NCBI GenBank assembly: GCA_035582835.1
Contig: JAYKAV010002964.1
Location: forward strand, 447,658 to 511,657
Direction of reading: 5' to 3'
DNA length: 64,000 bases
From: Phoebastria nigripes
Lineage: Eukaryota; Chordata; Aves; Procellariiformes; Diomedeidae
The notes beneath the pieces were generated by a model. It made no database searches and was not told the origin of the DNA. It saw only the letters and a list, made by a program, of their open reading frames with translations. The position numbers were made by a program, and so were the translations under genes. Below, in pieces: positions 11,695 to 24,721 of this stretch. Within the stretch, counting starts at the first letter, position 1. Every line of letters begins with the position of its first letter.

Positions 11695-12085
11695 GGGCTG
11701 GAGAGAGTTCACAGGGGTGCAGTAAGTACAATCAGAGGCTTAGCGATCATGGCCTATGGCAAACATTGAATGAGCTGAGCCCTGTCAAACCAGAAATGAG
11801 CAGACTGAGGGGAGACATGCTAAAAGTCTGGCACAGAGAGGAAACGAATAATCCTTTTTCAATCACAGATAGAAGACAAGTAAAGATCTCAGACTGCAAG
11901 AAGGAAGAGCCAAATTAAACATTTTAAAAGTAAAGATAATGAACTGCTGAAATAAATAGATTGTCTGGGGAGGTTGTGGAGCGTCTTCTGGTCCTCGAAA
12001 AATAGGCTGGATAAACATCTGTCAGGAATCGTTTAGGTAGAGCTTGTCCTGCCCATGGGGACATATAATATTTCTGAATGGCAAC
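11695..12085 (+). mobile_element. Old CR1 3' fragment
   Basis: The segment starts near GGGCTGGAGAGAGTTCACAG (the 'lead to overlap of CR1 3' conserved area' equivalent of GGAGAGAGTCCAG) and passes through GAGCAGACTGAGGGGAGACATG and GGGGAGGTTGTGGAGCGTCTTC. It ends with GGATAAACATCTGTCAGGAA and GTCCTGCCCATGGGG. The order and spacing fit the CR1 3' region, with deletions and many substitutions. Confidence 0.8.
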
Positions 12086-14406
12086 TTTCTACTTTCAGTC
12101 ATAAAAGAAGAACACTTTCTAGTTTCTTATGGCTGTCTTAAAATTTTTCTTACACCAGATGTCTGGGAGGAGTGGGGCTTGCTGTGAGAATCAGCAGTTT
12201 GGGTGGACAAAGTGTGGCTACTCAAAGAAACTCAGTTCTTCCAGAGATGAATTCAGTCAGCCCTGTTTTAATGACCCTTGTCCTCAGCCTGTCTTGGCCA
12301 TGGCAATGAGGAGCCCGTGGGAGCTGGACTGCGGAGCTCCTGGAACCTCAGGCCCTGTTTACACACTCATGTGCGGGCACACAGTCAATCTACCAGAACA
12401 GATTTAATTGGAAAGGGGCTTTATTGCCATCTTCCTCTGACTAATTCAGAAATGTGAAACTAAACATATGGATGTTGGGCCTGATTTTCATTTACGCTAA
12501 TAGTTTTGATACTGCTTTCTTCCTAAAAAGAAGCCTTAAAAAGTGGGTAAAGAGAATTTGCTGTCTTTTTACATTGACAAAGTGGGGGAAATTGGCCATA
12601 ATGCAAATAGGAATTTAGACTGTTGAGTACTTCAACTGAGTTCTTATTTTCATAGTAATTCCTTTCTACTGCTCTGGTGCTATAAGGGACTTTAAGGTGA
12701 GTATTAATGAAGTGTAATTGCACTTTGCAACAGTCTGCCCACACAAAGAGGTCTTAAAGGAATCTCAGCGTAAATGAGAATCTTGCCAATTATAGCTAAA
12801 CTGTGTTGGCTTAATTGTAATGTGGTTATTCAGAAACATTTTAATCTTTTCAAAAATGCAGAGGAATTTATAGCTAAAATCAGATTTAAAACTGTTCTTA
12901 GCAGTAGGGTAGAAACAGTGTTGAATGAAGAGTCCCTACACTGGAAGCCTTCCTTTCCTGGGATTTGCAGCCCACCGGTGAGAATCTGTTTCTGAATCTT
13001 TTCCCTCCTCCATTTAAAGCCTGTAGGGAACAAAGATGGTTCTATCATCAGCTACTAAGCTTTGACTGAAATTGCTGCAACCTGTTCCTTGAGGTCTCCA
13101 GTTTGATCCCAGGCCATTCTGGTAGTTCTCACACTTGTGCTTGAAATCCCTCATGCAGAGGCCAAGTTGGAAAATTATTAATATGATTCTCATTTAAGGA
13201 AAAGACTCACCTGCTGTGCCCAGGCTGGGGAACTGTGCATGTGAGGGGGAAGCAGCCCCCGTATCAAGGCTGCAGAGAAGCAGTGAGTCCTAAGGAATGA
13301 GGGAAACGGTGGTTTGTGTCATTGTAGATAACCTGGAGTCAGTTGTTCTCTCTGAATCTGCAAGCCAATGCACCACTACTGTCTTATTTCTATATCCCCT
13401 TGATAGGGGTTTCTTATCCAGACTTTAGACTGAGACCAAAATTTGAATTATATAGTGCTAGTAGAATTTCTGGGGATTCACTTCCAAAAGAGAAATCATT
13501 TTTTGTCCTTCTATTTTCCTGCAGAATTGAATATCTCTGGATTCAGATGAGAGCACCATGTCCTCATTTTGAACTTCTTGCTTCTCTAGCTGCTTGGTCT
13601 GTCCACAAAGTAACCTCCCTCTAACAGATCTAGAGGTATGACAGGATGACATGGGATGCAAAGTGGCTTTGGTATCTGCTGGAAGTGGATGTGGGGAATG
13701 AAATGAACTTAAAAGAAAACAACTGAAATGTAAATAGGCTGAAGTCTGAGATCTGATATTTTCAGTAATTTCTTCTCTACATAAGAGACTTTCACTAACG
13801 CTGCATCATTAGTTAGCGGAGGACATTTGCTAACATGAGTATGCAACAACAATTATATATGGATACTGCTCTTTCTATCCTGAAATGGTGAATTGTACGA
13901 AGAGTACTGACTGATAATGGAAAAGGAGATAAATCACGTACCAGCCTCCACACAGATGAACGGCTCTTTGCTTCAAATCTGAAAATCCTTATTTAGTTTG
14001 ACTGTTTTCTTATGTGGGTACGTATCCACCAACTCAGCTGACTTCTAGATTTGGCCCCAAAGAAGAAAGGTAACAAAACCAGAGCAGAGTATTTATTGGC
14101 TAGCCCTAGAGAAAGTTCATCCTGGGAAGTTAAAAGAAACTCTAATTGTACATCTGATTCTCAGTGATTCTTGAAAGTGTTTTACCATCTAAAAAGCATG
14201 GGGGACATGTTCAAAGGCATAAACACCAATCAGGCACCCAGCTGCCATTAAGAGTCATCAAGAGTCAGATATCTGGCTACCGTTTTTGCCTTTGAAAATC
14301 TTTTCCTGCATCAATTACACTTACTCCCACTTCGGAGCTGCAGCACACAGCCAGAGTGGCATAAAATATCCTAAAGAAAATGAGCACCAGCCTGAGCAGG
14401 GAAAAG
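12086..14406. other. No gene seen; noncoding DNA
   Basis: Several 60-93 codon frames on both strands, none with a domain. The segment GGGCCTGATTTTCATTTACG at about 12478-12497 resembles the old amniote hairpin repeat family, but only one arm is seen. Confidence 0.55.
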
Positions 14407-14411
14407 GAGAG
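14407..14411 (+). repeat. Target-site duplication, left copy (GAGAG)
   Basis: GAGAG directly precedes the TG that opens the LTR and is repeated exactly after its closing CA. A 5-bp duplication fits ERVL-class integration. Confidence 0.9.
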
Positions 14412-14942
14412 TGTCCTGGTTTCGGCTGGGATAGAGTTAATTTTCTTCCTAGTGCTGTGTTTTGGATTTAGTATGAAAAGAATGTTGATAACACACTGAT
14501 GTTTTTAGTTGTTGTTAAGTAGTCTACTAGTCAAGGACTTTTCAGCTTCCCATGCTCTGCCCGGTGCACAAGAAGCTAGGAGGGAGCATAGCTGGGACAG
14601 CTACCCCAACTGGCCAATGGGGTATTCCATACCATATGACGTCGCGCTCAGTATATAAATAGGAGGCATGGTCCAGGAAGTAGCCATCGCTGCTTGGGTA
14701 TCGCTCAGTGGGTGGTGAGCAATTGCATTGTGCATCACTCATTTTGTATATTCTATCATTATTATTAATTATTATTATTATTATTATTTTCCCTTCCTTT
14801 TCTGTTTTATTAAATTGCCTTTATCTCAATCCATGAATTTTACTTTTTTTTTTCCAGTTCTCTCCCCCATCCCACTGAGGGGAGGGGGGAGTGAGCGAGC
14901 GGCTGTGTGGTGTTTGGCTGCCTGCCGGGTTAAACCACAACA
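14412..14942 (+). mobile_element. Solo ERVL-type LTR, 531 bp, plus orientation
   Basis: It opens TGTCCTGGTTTCGGCTGGGA and closes GGGTTAAACCACAACA, with TG...CA ends and flanking GAGAG repeats. The family resembles the avian ERVL LTRs annotated in zebra finch as TguLTR5; the name is from memory. Internal signals are a CCAAT box (14614-14618), a CRE-like TGACGTCG (14637-14644), a TATA box (TATATAAA, 14652-14659), an ATT-rich tract (about 14755-14790) and an ATTAAA poly(A)-type signal (14809-14814). No gag, pol or env sequence adjoins it, so it is a solo LTR left by recombination between two LTRs. The second copy at 49639-50234 is clearly homologous but differs in length and sequence, so they are separate insertions. 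Confidence 0.93.
14637..14659 (+). promoter_or_regulatory. LTR core promoter: CRE-like site and TATA box
   Basis: TGACGTCG at 14637-14644 lies eight bases before TATATAAA at 14652-14659. ATF/CREB factors bind TGACGTCA-type sites, and the TATA box would place transcription start near 14683-14690, reading rightward. Activity is inferred from motifs only; the last base departs from the full palindrome. Confidence 0.6.
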
Positions 14943-14947
14943 GAGAG
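14943..14947 (+). repeat. Target-site duplication, right copy (GAGAG)
   Basis: Exact repeat of the five bases before the LTR. Confidence 0.9.
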
Positions 14948-15437
14948 CAAGCAGTGATCTATGGAGCTCACACAGCCAGAAAGTGCCTGGCTAACTAGGG
15001 TGCAGCCTGGGAAACAACAGCAGATAAACGGGCAGGAGAAAGCAACATGCAGAAATGGAATGAAGGTAATGAAGAGAAAACTGAACCAGAAAGCCTTTTG
15101 AGTTGGAAATGAGTGTGACTACCTAATAAGTGACAGCAAGGAAGAGAAAAGAGGTGCTGGCAGTGGGAAGAATGGATGGATCATTCTAAATGGCTGCGAA
15201 CATGACAGGGAGAATCACAAAGCTCTTGCTGCAGATGGGGCACAGCAGGAAGGACTTGCTCGTGGACACACACTGTGAGAACCGGATGTTGGACCCAAGC
15301 CCCAGAAACATGACCAGAAGCAGTAACCCTGATCTCCCTACCCTACTAGCTCTCCAAGGGTACGAGGTAGCAACGGAATGAGGAGAGCTGGCTATTGTTG
15401 CTGTGAGCGCCAGCTGCTAGAGACAGAGCACAGTGCT

Positions 15438-15515
15438 GGGCGAAGAAATCCTCCTCCAGGTGAAGCATCCTTTCTGCTGAGCAAGTAAATGCTNCTCCAT
15501 GTAAAGCATCCTTTC
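15438..15515 (+). repeat. Two-copy tandem repeat, period 41 bp
   Basis: Two diverged copies share CTCC...TGAAGCATCCTTTC and CTCC...TAAAGCATCCTTTC. The aligned AAGCATCCTTTC cores start at 15463 and 15504. An N at 15494 lies in the second copy. Translated on the minus strand the copies give similar short peptides, but that is only a consequence of the duplication. Confidence 0.75.
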
Positions 15516-15785
15516 CAAGTTCAGCCCCCCAACACTGTACTTTGTATCTTGACACCCAAACCATCCTTTTCTTTTTCTTTCCTTTTCATTTATTCTAATG
15601 TCTTCTTTTTTATTGTGTTGCAACAGCAGCACTGAAGACAGAGTAATTGGGTGTCTTTTGTTCCACAAAGAGTCTGACCAGTCTTCCCATGGTGCCAGAG
15701 CCACTCTGTTAAGTGTGAAGGCCCCAGAGGGCTGATGCCTTATCCAACTGTTAGAATATTTACCTTAAAAATAAAATTATATGTA

Positions 15786-15888
15786 GGACGACAGAGAGGA
15801 AAAAAGTGGGTGTTCAGAGGAAGAGAGAAAGGAGGATGAAAAAGAGGAAGACTGGCAAGAGAAGAACAGAGAGAGAGGGAGGCCGATC
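15786..15888 (+). repeat. Purine-rich low-complexity tract
   Basis: About 100 bases that are mostly A and G on the plus strand (GAGAGGAAAAAAGTGGG..., AGAGAGAGGGAGG). No clean unit length is visible. Confidence 0.7.
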
Positions 15889-18800
15889 TCATCACTGTGA
15901 ATTCCCAGAGCCTGGTGTTTTACCTGCACCTCCATGCACACAGCAATTTAATCACCTGCTCTTATTTGGCAATTCCAAAACCATTTTAGGCTTACTGAAT
16001 TCTGAGAGAAAAAAGGTATTTTCCAGAGATGCCAGTCCCAGGGATTCTGTAGAAAGTCAAAAAGGGCATTTCCTCAAAATGCTGAGGCTGCAAGAAACAA
16101 ATCAAACAACAAAGGTTTATTGCAAAGGAGGAGGAGCATATAAGGTGGATCTTTTATAAGCAGAGGATTTCTATCATTCAAGGAGGATCTTTCCAAAGGA
16201 AAAGACCGATATATCAATCAGTGGCCTTTTTACCTAGGAATCCATATGCAGAGTACAGCCCCCAAAGCAATTTATCTTCTATAACACTAATGTAAAACTG
16301 GAATGATTCAGATAGTCAATCAAATTAAAACAACAAATCTCTCTGAACTAAAGGCTGGCAAAATGATTGTGCCATATTTCCCTTCTGGTGATACTTTCTC
16401 TTTTAACATAATGATGCCCTAATTGTGTAGTAATACTTATTTTATCACAATAACGCATACCTCTGGTAGCATTCCAGCTGTGATCAGAGTCCAGTACAGA
16501 GAATGAGGCAGCCTCTGTATTTAGGCTAAGTCTGAATACATGAAAGTAGAGGAAAGATAATCTCCCATTCTGCGTGTATAATATCTTTCCCTACATGTAT
16601 TGTGCCTACACACAGAGAACTTCTATGATTTCACTTTCTTTGTATTTCTCCCATGAAGACTGCATTCTCAACCATGTTATGGGATAATCATACGTAACAG
16701 AGGAAGTGGATCTAAATCAAGGCAGAATGGTCATACATTTTCAGCTGAGATTTGAGAAAAAAAGAAATCTGAGGGATGACATTTGATACATTTGTTAGAG
16801 ATCCAGAAATGTGTTTTTGAGATAACACGTAAGGGCTGCTAAGTAACAGGAAGGCTGTGTCAAAAAGGAGGCAGCACTCATGCCATTGGTGCTCAGACTC
16901 TGAGAAGAGAGGATTGAGATGAGCAGTGACCAACTCACAACTTGTTATTGACATAGTAGAACAACTGGTCCTGTGAGCAAGACCTCAGACTGAAGCCACC
17001 ACTCCAAAGTACATCTAGTTATTTTGCAAGCAAGGCAAACAAATGCGGAAATTAAGGTCTAAGCAGATGAGTAATTCCTATACTGCAGTGGAACAAAGTC
17101 TTCAGTGAATATTTTTTTCTGTGTCCTATTGGAGAAACAGTTGAATTCAACTCAGAATAAGTTCTCTTTTCTTTCTCAAGAGAAGGGATTTATGAGACAC
17201 CAGAGAGTGCAATAATATAGGCTGGATAAAGAAAGGGTGAGGGCCACATCCTGTCTAGTAAAATACCTGGAACGAATTGCTGAACTACCAGTTACAAGAG
17301 GGCATCTAAAAGGACTTTCCAAGTCATATGAGTGTTTAGAGGTGATAATGCAGCTGGTTACTGGAGTAGGACCCTGCATCTCTCCCCTAACAATTAGAAG
17401 CAATAGAGTATGTGATTAAAAAGTCTTAAAATATTGTAACTAACTGAAGTGTTCAAAACTGTAATGCTTCATGTTCTGTTTAACAAGGGCTGCCTATCTA
17501 ACTGAAATGTAGCAGTATGGCTCTGCAATATTTTCAGAAAAGCATTCACTCATTGTTAAGCCACCTATTTGCTCAGATAGCCTAAAATGCCCTTGTATTT
17601 TCTTCTAGCACTGAGTAAACCTTAGATCATGTCTCATCACTTACAACAAACCTACAGCACACTACAGATTTTCTGGGGGTCTTATATCTGAAGTACCTGA
17701 AACCACTGATTGCACATCTTTTTTATGCAAAGCCATATATCATCTCCTTTTTCATTCAAAATCTTGGCTCAGATCTAATAAAAGCTTGCAACAACAGACA
17801 GCAAAACCAAGTGAACTACTCAAGCCATAGGCACTGTGCTAGACAGAATAAAATGCCTTTCATCTTTGTAGGTACTATTGAAATCTTCAAACAAACAATT
17901 AGTACAGATTCTCCTCTCTCTTCCTCACTGTATGTTGAAGATTTCAGGAAAGTGCATGCATTTTTCTCATAGTTTCTAACTGGACACTTGCACACAATTG
18001 TTATGGATTTGCAGCAACTGTTTATGCAAGGCAGAGGTCCAGCAATATTTTAGAAGTAGTAGCTGCAAATTAAACCCACTGCAGTACAATGGTGCAACAT
18101 TCTGAGGTTACGGTTCCAAGCATAAAAGCATTTTGGAAACTAGTATTACATTATAAATCATTTATATGGGTATTTCTAATAATACGAAGAGTGGAACACA
18201 TGAAAGAGGGACATATTTCAGAGGGACTCTAATCTGGTTTTACATTAGAGGTACAAGAATAGAAAGTGAATAACCATCTGTCTCAAAACCAGAAATGGTA
18301 ACACATTGTTTACCATGCTAGGAGACATAAGCCTGACATGAACTTTGTTGTTCAAAAGCTTGCTTTATTTCTTTCTTTATTTATTTATAGTAATGAAGTT
18401 AATAGATGCTGTTAAGTAAAGTTACAGCTGAAAAGGTCTGGGAATCTCTGCTGGAGACACAGGTCATACAATAGAGGCTCTTGATATAATTAACTAAGAT
18501 CTCTTTTTCACTCTCCCACCAGTCCCAACATTTTTTTGGTACCAATTAAACTGTGTAATTTGCAGGAAATTAGCTGCATCCCTCAGGTTCCTCAGAAGTT
18601 GCTCACAGGCAGCATTTAAGTACCCCAGAAATAAAAGTGACACAATGACCGATGAGTTTTCAAATGTATACAAAAAGCTATTTCCCCAGAGCTGCTATGC
18701 TGGCTGATATAGCTCCTCCACCACACAAAGTGAACTGGTCAGGGCTGGAAGGGATCCTGCTTCTTTCATTTCAGCTGGCAGCCCTCACTGAAATCAGCCT

Positions 18801-21800
18801 TGACATAAGCCCCTCACATCTCTTCGAAAGAGAGTGGCACCAGCTGAGGATACACACAGAAAAGCTCCTCCATGCATGTAAATATCAGACCCAGAATTCA
18901 CCTACACCTGTCTGATACCTCCTTAAGGAGGACTTCTACTCCTTTTGCCCACTGTTAAGTTTCTCCTTCCCCTCCCAGACAGGCTTCAAAAGACTGAGGT
19001 GCTATGACAAACCTAATCTTCCAACAAAGCAAACTCAGGGGGAATCCATCCTCTATGTAAACTCCATCTTGGCTGCTTGCCCAGCCAGGTTATTCTAATT
19101 ATCCAGGGGTATGAAAACAATAGATTGTCTCCACCACTACATCAGTCTGATCAGTAAAGGCTTCTCTTAGCTGTGAGTGAGTGCAGTTATCTCTGCTTTG
19201 AGGAAGCATCATATGAGAGAGATATTTCATATGCCAACATGACAGCAACCCCATAGCTAAGCTGACGAGACCTGTGAGCACCCCAGCACTCAGTGGAAGG
19301 TGGAATTTGGTGCACTTTTGCAGCAAACAGAGAAATAATCTTGAGGGGCTGGGCGGACACTGCCATCCCAGGGAGAAAACAGCTGGCTCAGAATAGCTGT
19401 CTCATCTAAAACCTTTAATAAGTGAATCTCAGATATCCACTCTATCGACTCAGACATAGACCTTCTCTGTATCTCTTTTCTCATGTATCACGTAGGGATG
19501 AGAAAACAGGGTCAAGCCAGATATAAGCCTGAGCTACATTTACAGCATCTTAAACTCACTGCCCTTTTCAGTTATTCACATGAAACATTTCAGATCCCAC
19601 CTGGAGCTCCTGGGATCCAGGTAAGTGAGGGAGACAGTCAATCAACTAATTATGCTTAACAAAGAACGGGTGTGAGAGATTGAAGGTGCCCAGTGGCGTC
19701 ACGGGTATTGCTGTGTGCCAAGTCCCTGACATTATCATTACTGTTCTTGACTTCACCTTTGCCTGGTGCAAGTGTGCTATTTGGAACAGGTTTTGGATAT
19801 GATGCAGCTAACATATGGGTCACTCCAATAAAATGTCTAGTTTCATCATGGTTATTTCAGACATTCCCAAGGATTTGATTTGGCCTTACAATTCAGGCCC
19901 ATTTCCAACATCTGTTGATGGACATCTGGATATCTGCTCCCCTTCCCTCCCACATGTACTCACTGAAGACAATTAGAGAACAGTACTTGAAGCAAGCAAA
20001 CAAGGAGGGTGGTTGAGGGTGCAAAATGTCAGCTGGGAGATGAAGGGCACTCTGAAGTAACAGCACCGTCCAGTGCTGTGTTTTTATACACTCTGGGATG
20101 AGACATGGACCCTGTTTCAATCATGCTATCAGTCTTCTCTCAGAGGACGTCTTTCCATTTTCTCATCTTCATTCTGCATCTCCTCCAGTTTGACTACAGC
20201 ACCCTTGAACATGAATAAGCAGAACCATGCAAAGCACTGTACACAAGATCCTAGCAGAGCTGTGATGGACTAATACTTGCTGATACTTACTGGAAATATT
20301 TTTCCTGGTACACATTTGCTGTTTCACAGTTGTACCACACTGGTACGATCATCATTGACATGATGTGATATGACTATGGCCAATTGTGATGTATTTATCC
20401 TGTGATTCACTAACACATGAAACAATTTTTGGTTTCCTGCCCCTTTCATGGAACGAAATCTGACCTGTTCGCAGAAATCTTATTGTTTCTTTTGTCCGTG
20501 CTGTGAATGACTCTGCACCTTGAAATGAAGTTCCATTTCCATTACTCCAGCTGGCCAGCTCACCCACTTTCCTCTTCGTGCTGAAGTTTATTTGAACGCT
20601 GATTAACTAATTAGCCAAATATAGTTAGCCAAAACCAACTTTTGGGGTGACAGCCTTTAAGACTGGTACCAAGACAGATCTCTGATGAGCTTTCTGCTAA
20701 CCTCCTTCCAGCCTGATAGTTCTTTTTTATGGATCACATACTGTTGCCTCCATTTTAACCAGTTTTTGCCAAGCTCAAGCTTTGTACTGAATTCTTGTCT
20801 TTTCTAGTTTACCTGTGACTCCAAATGCTTTACTTTGATTCAGATGAATTACTTCTACAATATTTTCTTTCTTTCTTTAGAAAACCAATTACTTTAAGAA
20901 AAATGAAACTAGGTTAATATGCCACAATCTGCTTTTTTCAACCCTATATCATATTTTCTCCCATTTCCATGTTCGTACTCATATTTAATTATCTTTTCGT
21001 TTTAAGATTATTCTTAGAGCTTTTCATACTATTGAGCTAAGATTAACAGTCCATCTTTCCTGGATCACTTTTATCCTCTTTCCTAAATTCAGGCACCACA
21101 TTTGCTATTCTCCAAGAATATAGTACTATCTGAGGATGGTGGTTAACTACAGTCTTACTTTTAATTCTTTCAGTACTCAAAAGGAAATTATCTAATACCC
21201 TCCAATGTGAGCTCCTAACAATATTTGAAGCATTATGCTGTGTGGGCTGTGATTGTTTCCCACACTTATTTCCATGAGTCCCATCAGTTTCCCCATTTTA
21301 CATCATGCTCCCTTTTGGGCATGCAATGTTGCTATTTTCTCATCGCATAGCTTCAAGTACCATTTGCAGGAAACCCAAGGCAATGGGTAGACTGAATCTT
21401 AATATCCCAGGTCCATATGATAGTGGTCCTGGAGTGATACCTGCTGATTCGTCTATTCTTTAATTTCACAGAGATGTCAGCTGCACACAGAGAACTTCAA
21501 GCCACTCAGAGAGTAGACACTGCTCACCCAGCAGCTTTGGAGACTCCAGTCTTATAAGAAGGTTGCCCAAAAGAAGCAATGATTTTGCTAGGAACTTCAC
21601 TTAAAATATGGCAAAACCACTTCTGTGATATCTAATTTTGTTTTTATGGAAAGCCCAACCACTACTTTGTCCCACTGTGACTTTATGGGAGTTGATGAGT
21701 ATAAAGACTAACTGTTCAAATATTTCTTGATATATTTTGCAGGGGATTTATCAGATATCCCTACATTTCAACATTCACCCATGTTAGAGAAGTAGACAGA

Positions 21801-22610
21801 CAGACAATGCACATTTAGATAATTTGGTAAAAATTAACTGAATCTCATGCCTTTTAGAGATAATTTTTAGTTATTTTTTTCACTGTCTTTTGTCATTTTA
21901 TGCTTTTTTCCATTCCATACAGGTCCATCAGCTGCCTATTTCTTTTTGATGTTATGGATCCTACTCACCCAGCTGTCACCTGTTGTGCTTTGTAAGGTAT
22001 GCCAGCTGTGAAATGGGGGGACCTCTGGCCCCCACTATATGCTTCAGTAAGTCTGAAATAACTTCTTTTCTTTTCAGGTTACTGTGACATAATTCCAAGT
22101 GGGTGGAACAGACTTTTAGCCCAGATTTCCTCTACAAGATTGAGAGAGATACTTCCCTCCCCTCCTTCTCCCAAGTTTCTTGCCTTAACTGTTAAACTAT
22201 TGCTATAGTGTTCCCAATGGTGTCTTCATTGTAATAAACAGGCTGAGCAAAGAAAGAAGTAAGACCTGTATGGTCTGAAAAGCATCAGTAGACCTTTGGT
22301 GAACTATGTAACTGTGTCATTTATTGTTATCCAGGTAGCTTGTTACTGCATGGACTCTGGCTATCTTAATAATTCTCCTGAACTTGTTTAACTTCAGAGT
22401 TCCCCAAAAGACTGGAAAAGGAAAGGAATAAATATGAAAGGAAAACACTTCTTGTCTTTTTAACTTTCTAGCTAGTTCTTTTTCCTGAAAACATAAAAGG
22501 CTGAAGTTCCTATGCCTTCAAGGCCTTGTCAACATAGGAAAGCTATAACAACACAGGTCTATACTGATACCACTATAACTGTCTTTATAAACACTTGGAC
22601 AATATGGTAA

Positions 22611-22643
22611 TGTCTGTCTGTCTGTCTGTCTGTCTTTCTTTCT
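22611..22643 (+). repeat. (TCTG)n/(TCTT)n microsatellite
   Basis: Six to seven TCTG units run into TTTC units. Confidence 0.9.
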
Positions 22644-23635
22644 GCTTTGGAAGTGTTGTAATCTAAAGCAAGGAAAGGAGACAGAAACTAAGCTTTAATT
22701 CTGGACTAAAAATGTCTGCAAATACAACCGCTTTATATATAAAATTTTCCCTAGTATCACTCACACTTGGATGATGTTCTAAGCCAAACAGTAAACTCCT
22801 TTATTTACTTTCAGGGATCTGTATTGGCTGCTGTGTGTATCCTTTTAGCTTCTTCCCATATCTGCTTGTTCTTCCTGTGCTTGGGACATAGCCATACCCA
22901 ACTGGTAGGAAAAACTAGAGGCACCTGACATAGTCCTCACCCTTAGGTAGGGCTGTTTTGAGGGAGAAAAGATTTTATTTATGAGGCTTTCTTTATTTAT
23001 AAAGTAGCTGTGTGCAAAACAAAACCAGTTGGAGGAGATGGCTGGAGGAAAATGTGAGTGCCCTTTCTTGACCCCTCACTCAGCACTGCAGTGAGGCCTT
23101 TCCCTTGAAACAACAGCTCATGTACTTCAGCCAAGGTGGCTTGAGAGCCGCCTTAGAAATCGAACGAGCACCACTTCAGTTAAACATGTGCTGGAGCTTC
23201 CTCTTGGCTGAGGGCAATCAAGGTTTCACTGACTGCTTCCCCCAGGAGATTCTGGCAACATTCAGATTCTCTTCATTCAAGAGGAAACTGTGACCATTAA
23301 GATGCTGTGTTTGCCTCACAGGACTTACCTCCACCAACAAGAAAAGAGGTGAGCTGCTCACTTGGCTGAATGAGTAAGCCCCATTTGGACAGAAGTATAG
23401 GCAAGGAAAACCTGCAATAACGTCCATACGCATGATCAGTAATTAACCGTTGCTGCGAACTGTAGCCAAAGAGGTGCTAACCAAGTCCCTGACTTTGGCT
23501 ATTTCCTGGAATACATAGGACCCCAGATACATCCATATGACTTTATTGATTCCAATGGATTCAAAAGGATGTTGCAAGAGAAGAGTCTGGTTTGATACCC
23601 ACTATGTAAAAACATGCTCTTATGTGACATTTATG

Positions 23636-23805
23636 TCTAAAGCTCTTTACACAGTGATACTGCAAAGTCCTTTTTCAGTTAGAGAAATAGAGGCACAGGA
23701 GTGATTTGCCCAAAGTCACATAGAGAGCTAGTGGAAGGGCACAGGGTTATACCCACAGTTCCAGACTCAGAGCATAGCACCTCGCCATATGAATGCTTCA
23801 GCCTC
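23636..23805 (-). repeat. MIR-like SINE relic
   Basis: GCTCTTTACACAGTGATACT is followed by ATAGAGGCACAGGAGTGATT, TGCCCAAAGTCACATAGAGA and GCTAGTGGAAGG, in the order expected for the reverse strand of a MIR-type SINE (gaggcacagagaag-tgacttgcccaaggtcac-agctag). The degraded end near 23770-23800 fits the tRNA-like head. It is one of the clearer SINE relics here. Confidence 0.7.
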
Positions 23806-24721
23806 CTTCCTTTTGTGCACGTGCCTGCAGTTAATTAAATTATCTGCTCTTCATTTGCCAATGCTCTGAGCTCTAGGAAGGGAAGCAGGAGAAATCAGAT
23901 TGTGTTTCAACTCTGAAATTTCAAAGGGTACAATTTGTATACTGGGACCTGTGCATATTTTAAGTCTGTTATGTAAACAAGAATTACACACAATGTTAAC
24001 TTTCATAAATTTTTATTCTAAAATTTTATACCATATGCTGTCTTTCTGAATGTATTTGAAGCTGTTTGATCTAAAAATTTCCCTAGGCGGGGAGGATGAT
24101 ACAGCCTGTCAAAGACATAATGGTAAATAACCCTTTTGAAGATATTTTCCTGATATATTTTCCTTTGATTTCAAAGACACTCGGAGCTTGAAAATTTTTC
24201 AGTTTGGCCCCAGCATGATGTTACATCACTCCAGCTTGTGATGTCAGCTTCTGATTGGTTGTGACACAATATTTTGCCACCAGTGGACTGTAACATCACC
24301 TGTAATGTTCCTTTATTTTCTCCTCTTTCTGCTCATTGGTTCCAAAACAATTACAAAAATTCACTGATCCTGTAAGAATGGTTGTTTCATAATGGATGAA
24401 TAATCCTGCTAGATTATACTATATTAGACTAGATCATACTGTATTACAAACCAAATACATATGACAAGAATTTCATCAAAAAATTCTTCTTCAATGAAAA
24501 TTTTCCTCTCTTTTGATCAGATCTTTTAATGAGCTTTGTCTTCTCTTTAATTTCTCTCCTGACATATACAAGTAGTTCATATTTCATGAAACATTATAGC
24601 TAGAAATTAGATCACCAGCTCTTCCAAATGAAACACAAGGGATTACATTTTCAGAAGACCTGTTTTTCATAGAATAAGTNACCAGTATATACTGAAAGTG
24701 TATACCACTTTAAGATGTTTT

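Larger units (their letters stand above)
14948..23635. other. No gene seen; long noncoding stretch with minor repeats
   Basis: No domain-bearing frame, RNA gene or recognised mobile element is seen. It includes a 41-bp-period duplication (15438-15515), a purine-rich tract (15786-15888) and a TCTG microsatellite (22611-22643). The 117-codon frame at 15806-16159 is Arg/Lys/Glu-rich because it reads through the purine tract. The segment 15180-15560 has a slightly different feel, with more CpG and LTR-like AAATGC pieces, but no paired ends or TSDs were found. Confidence 0.5.

Noticed and set aside
14755..14790. Independent ATT microsatellite
   Set aside because: It is part of the LTR at 14412-14942 and needs no separate explanation.
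15806..16159. 117-codon Arg/Lys/Glu-rich frame
   Set aside because: The charged N-terminal part is a reading of a purine-rich low-complexity tract.
22040..22110. Exon acceptor suggested by a pyrimidine tract followed by CAGGTT
   Set aside because: The following sequence has no sustained frame or matching donor; such tracts are common in AT-rich DNA.
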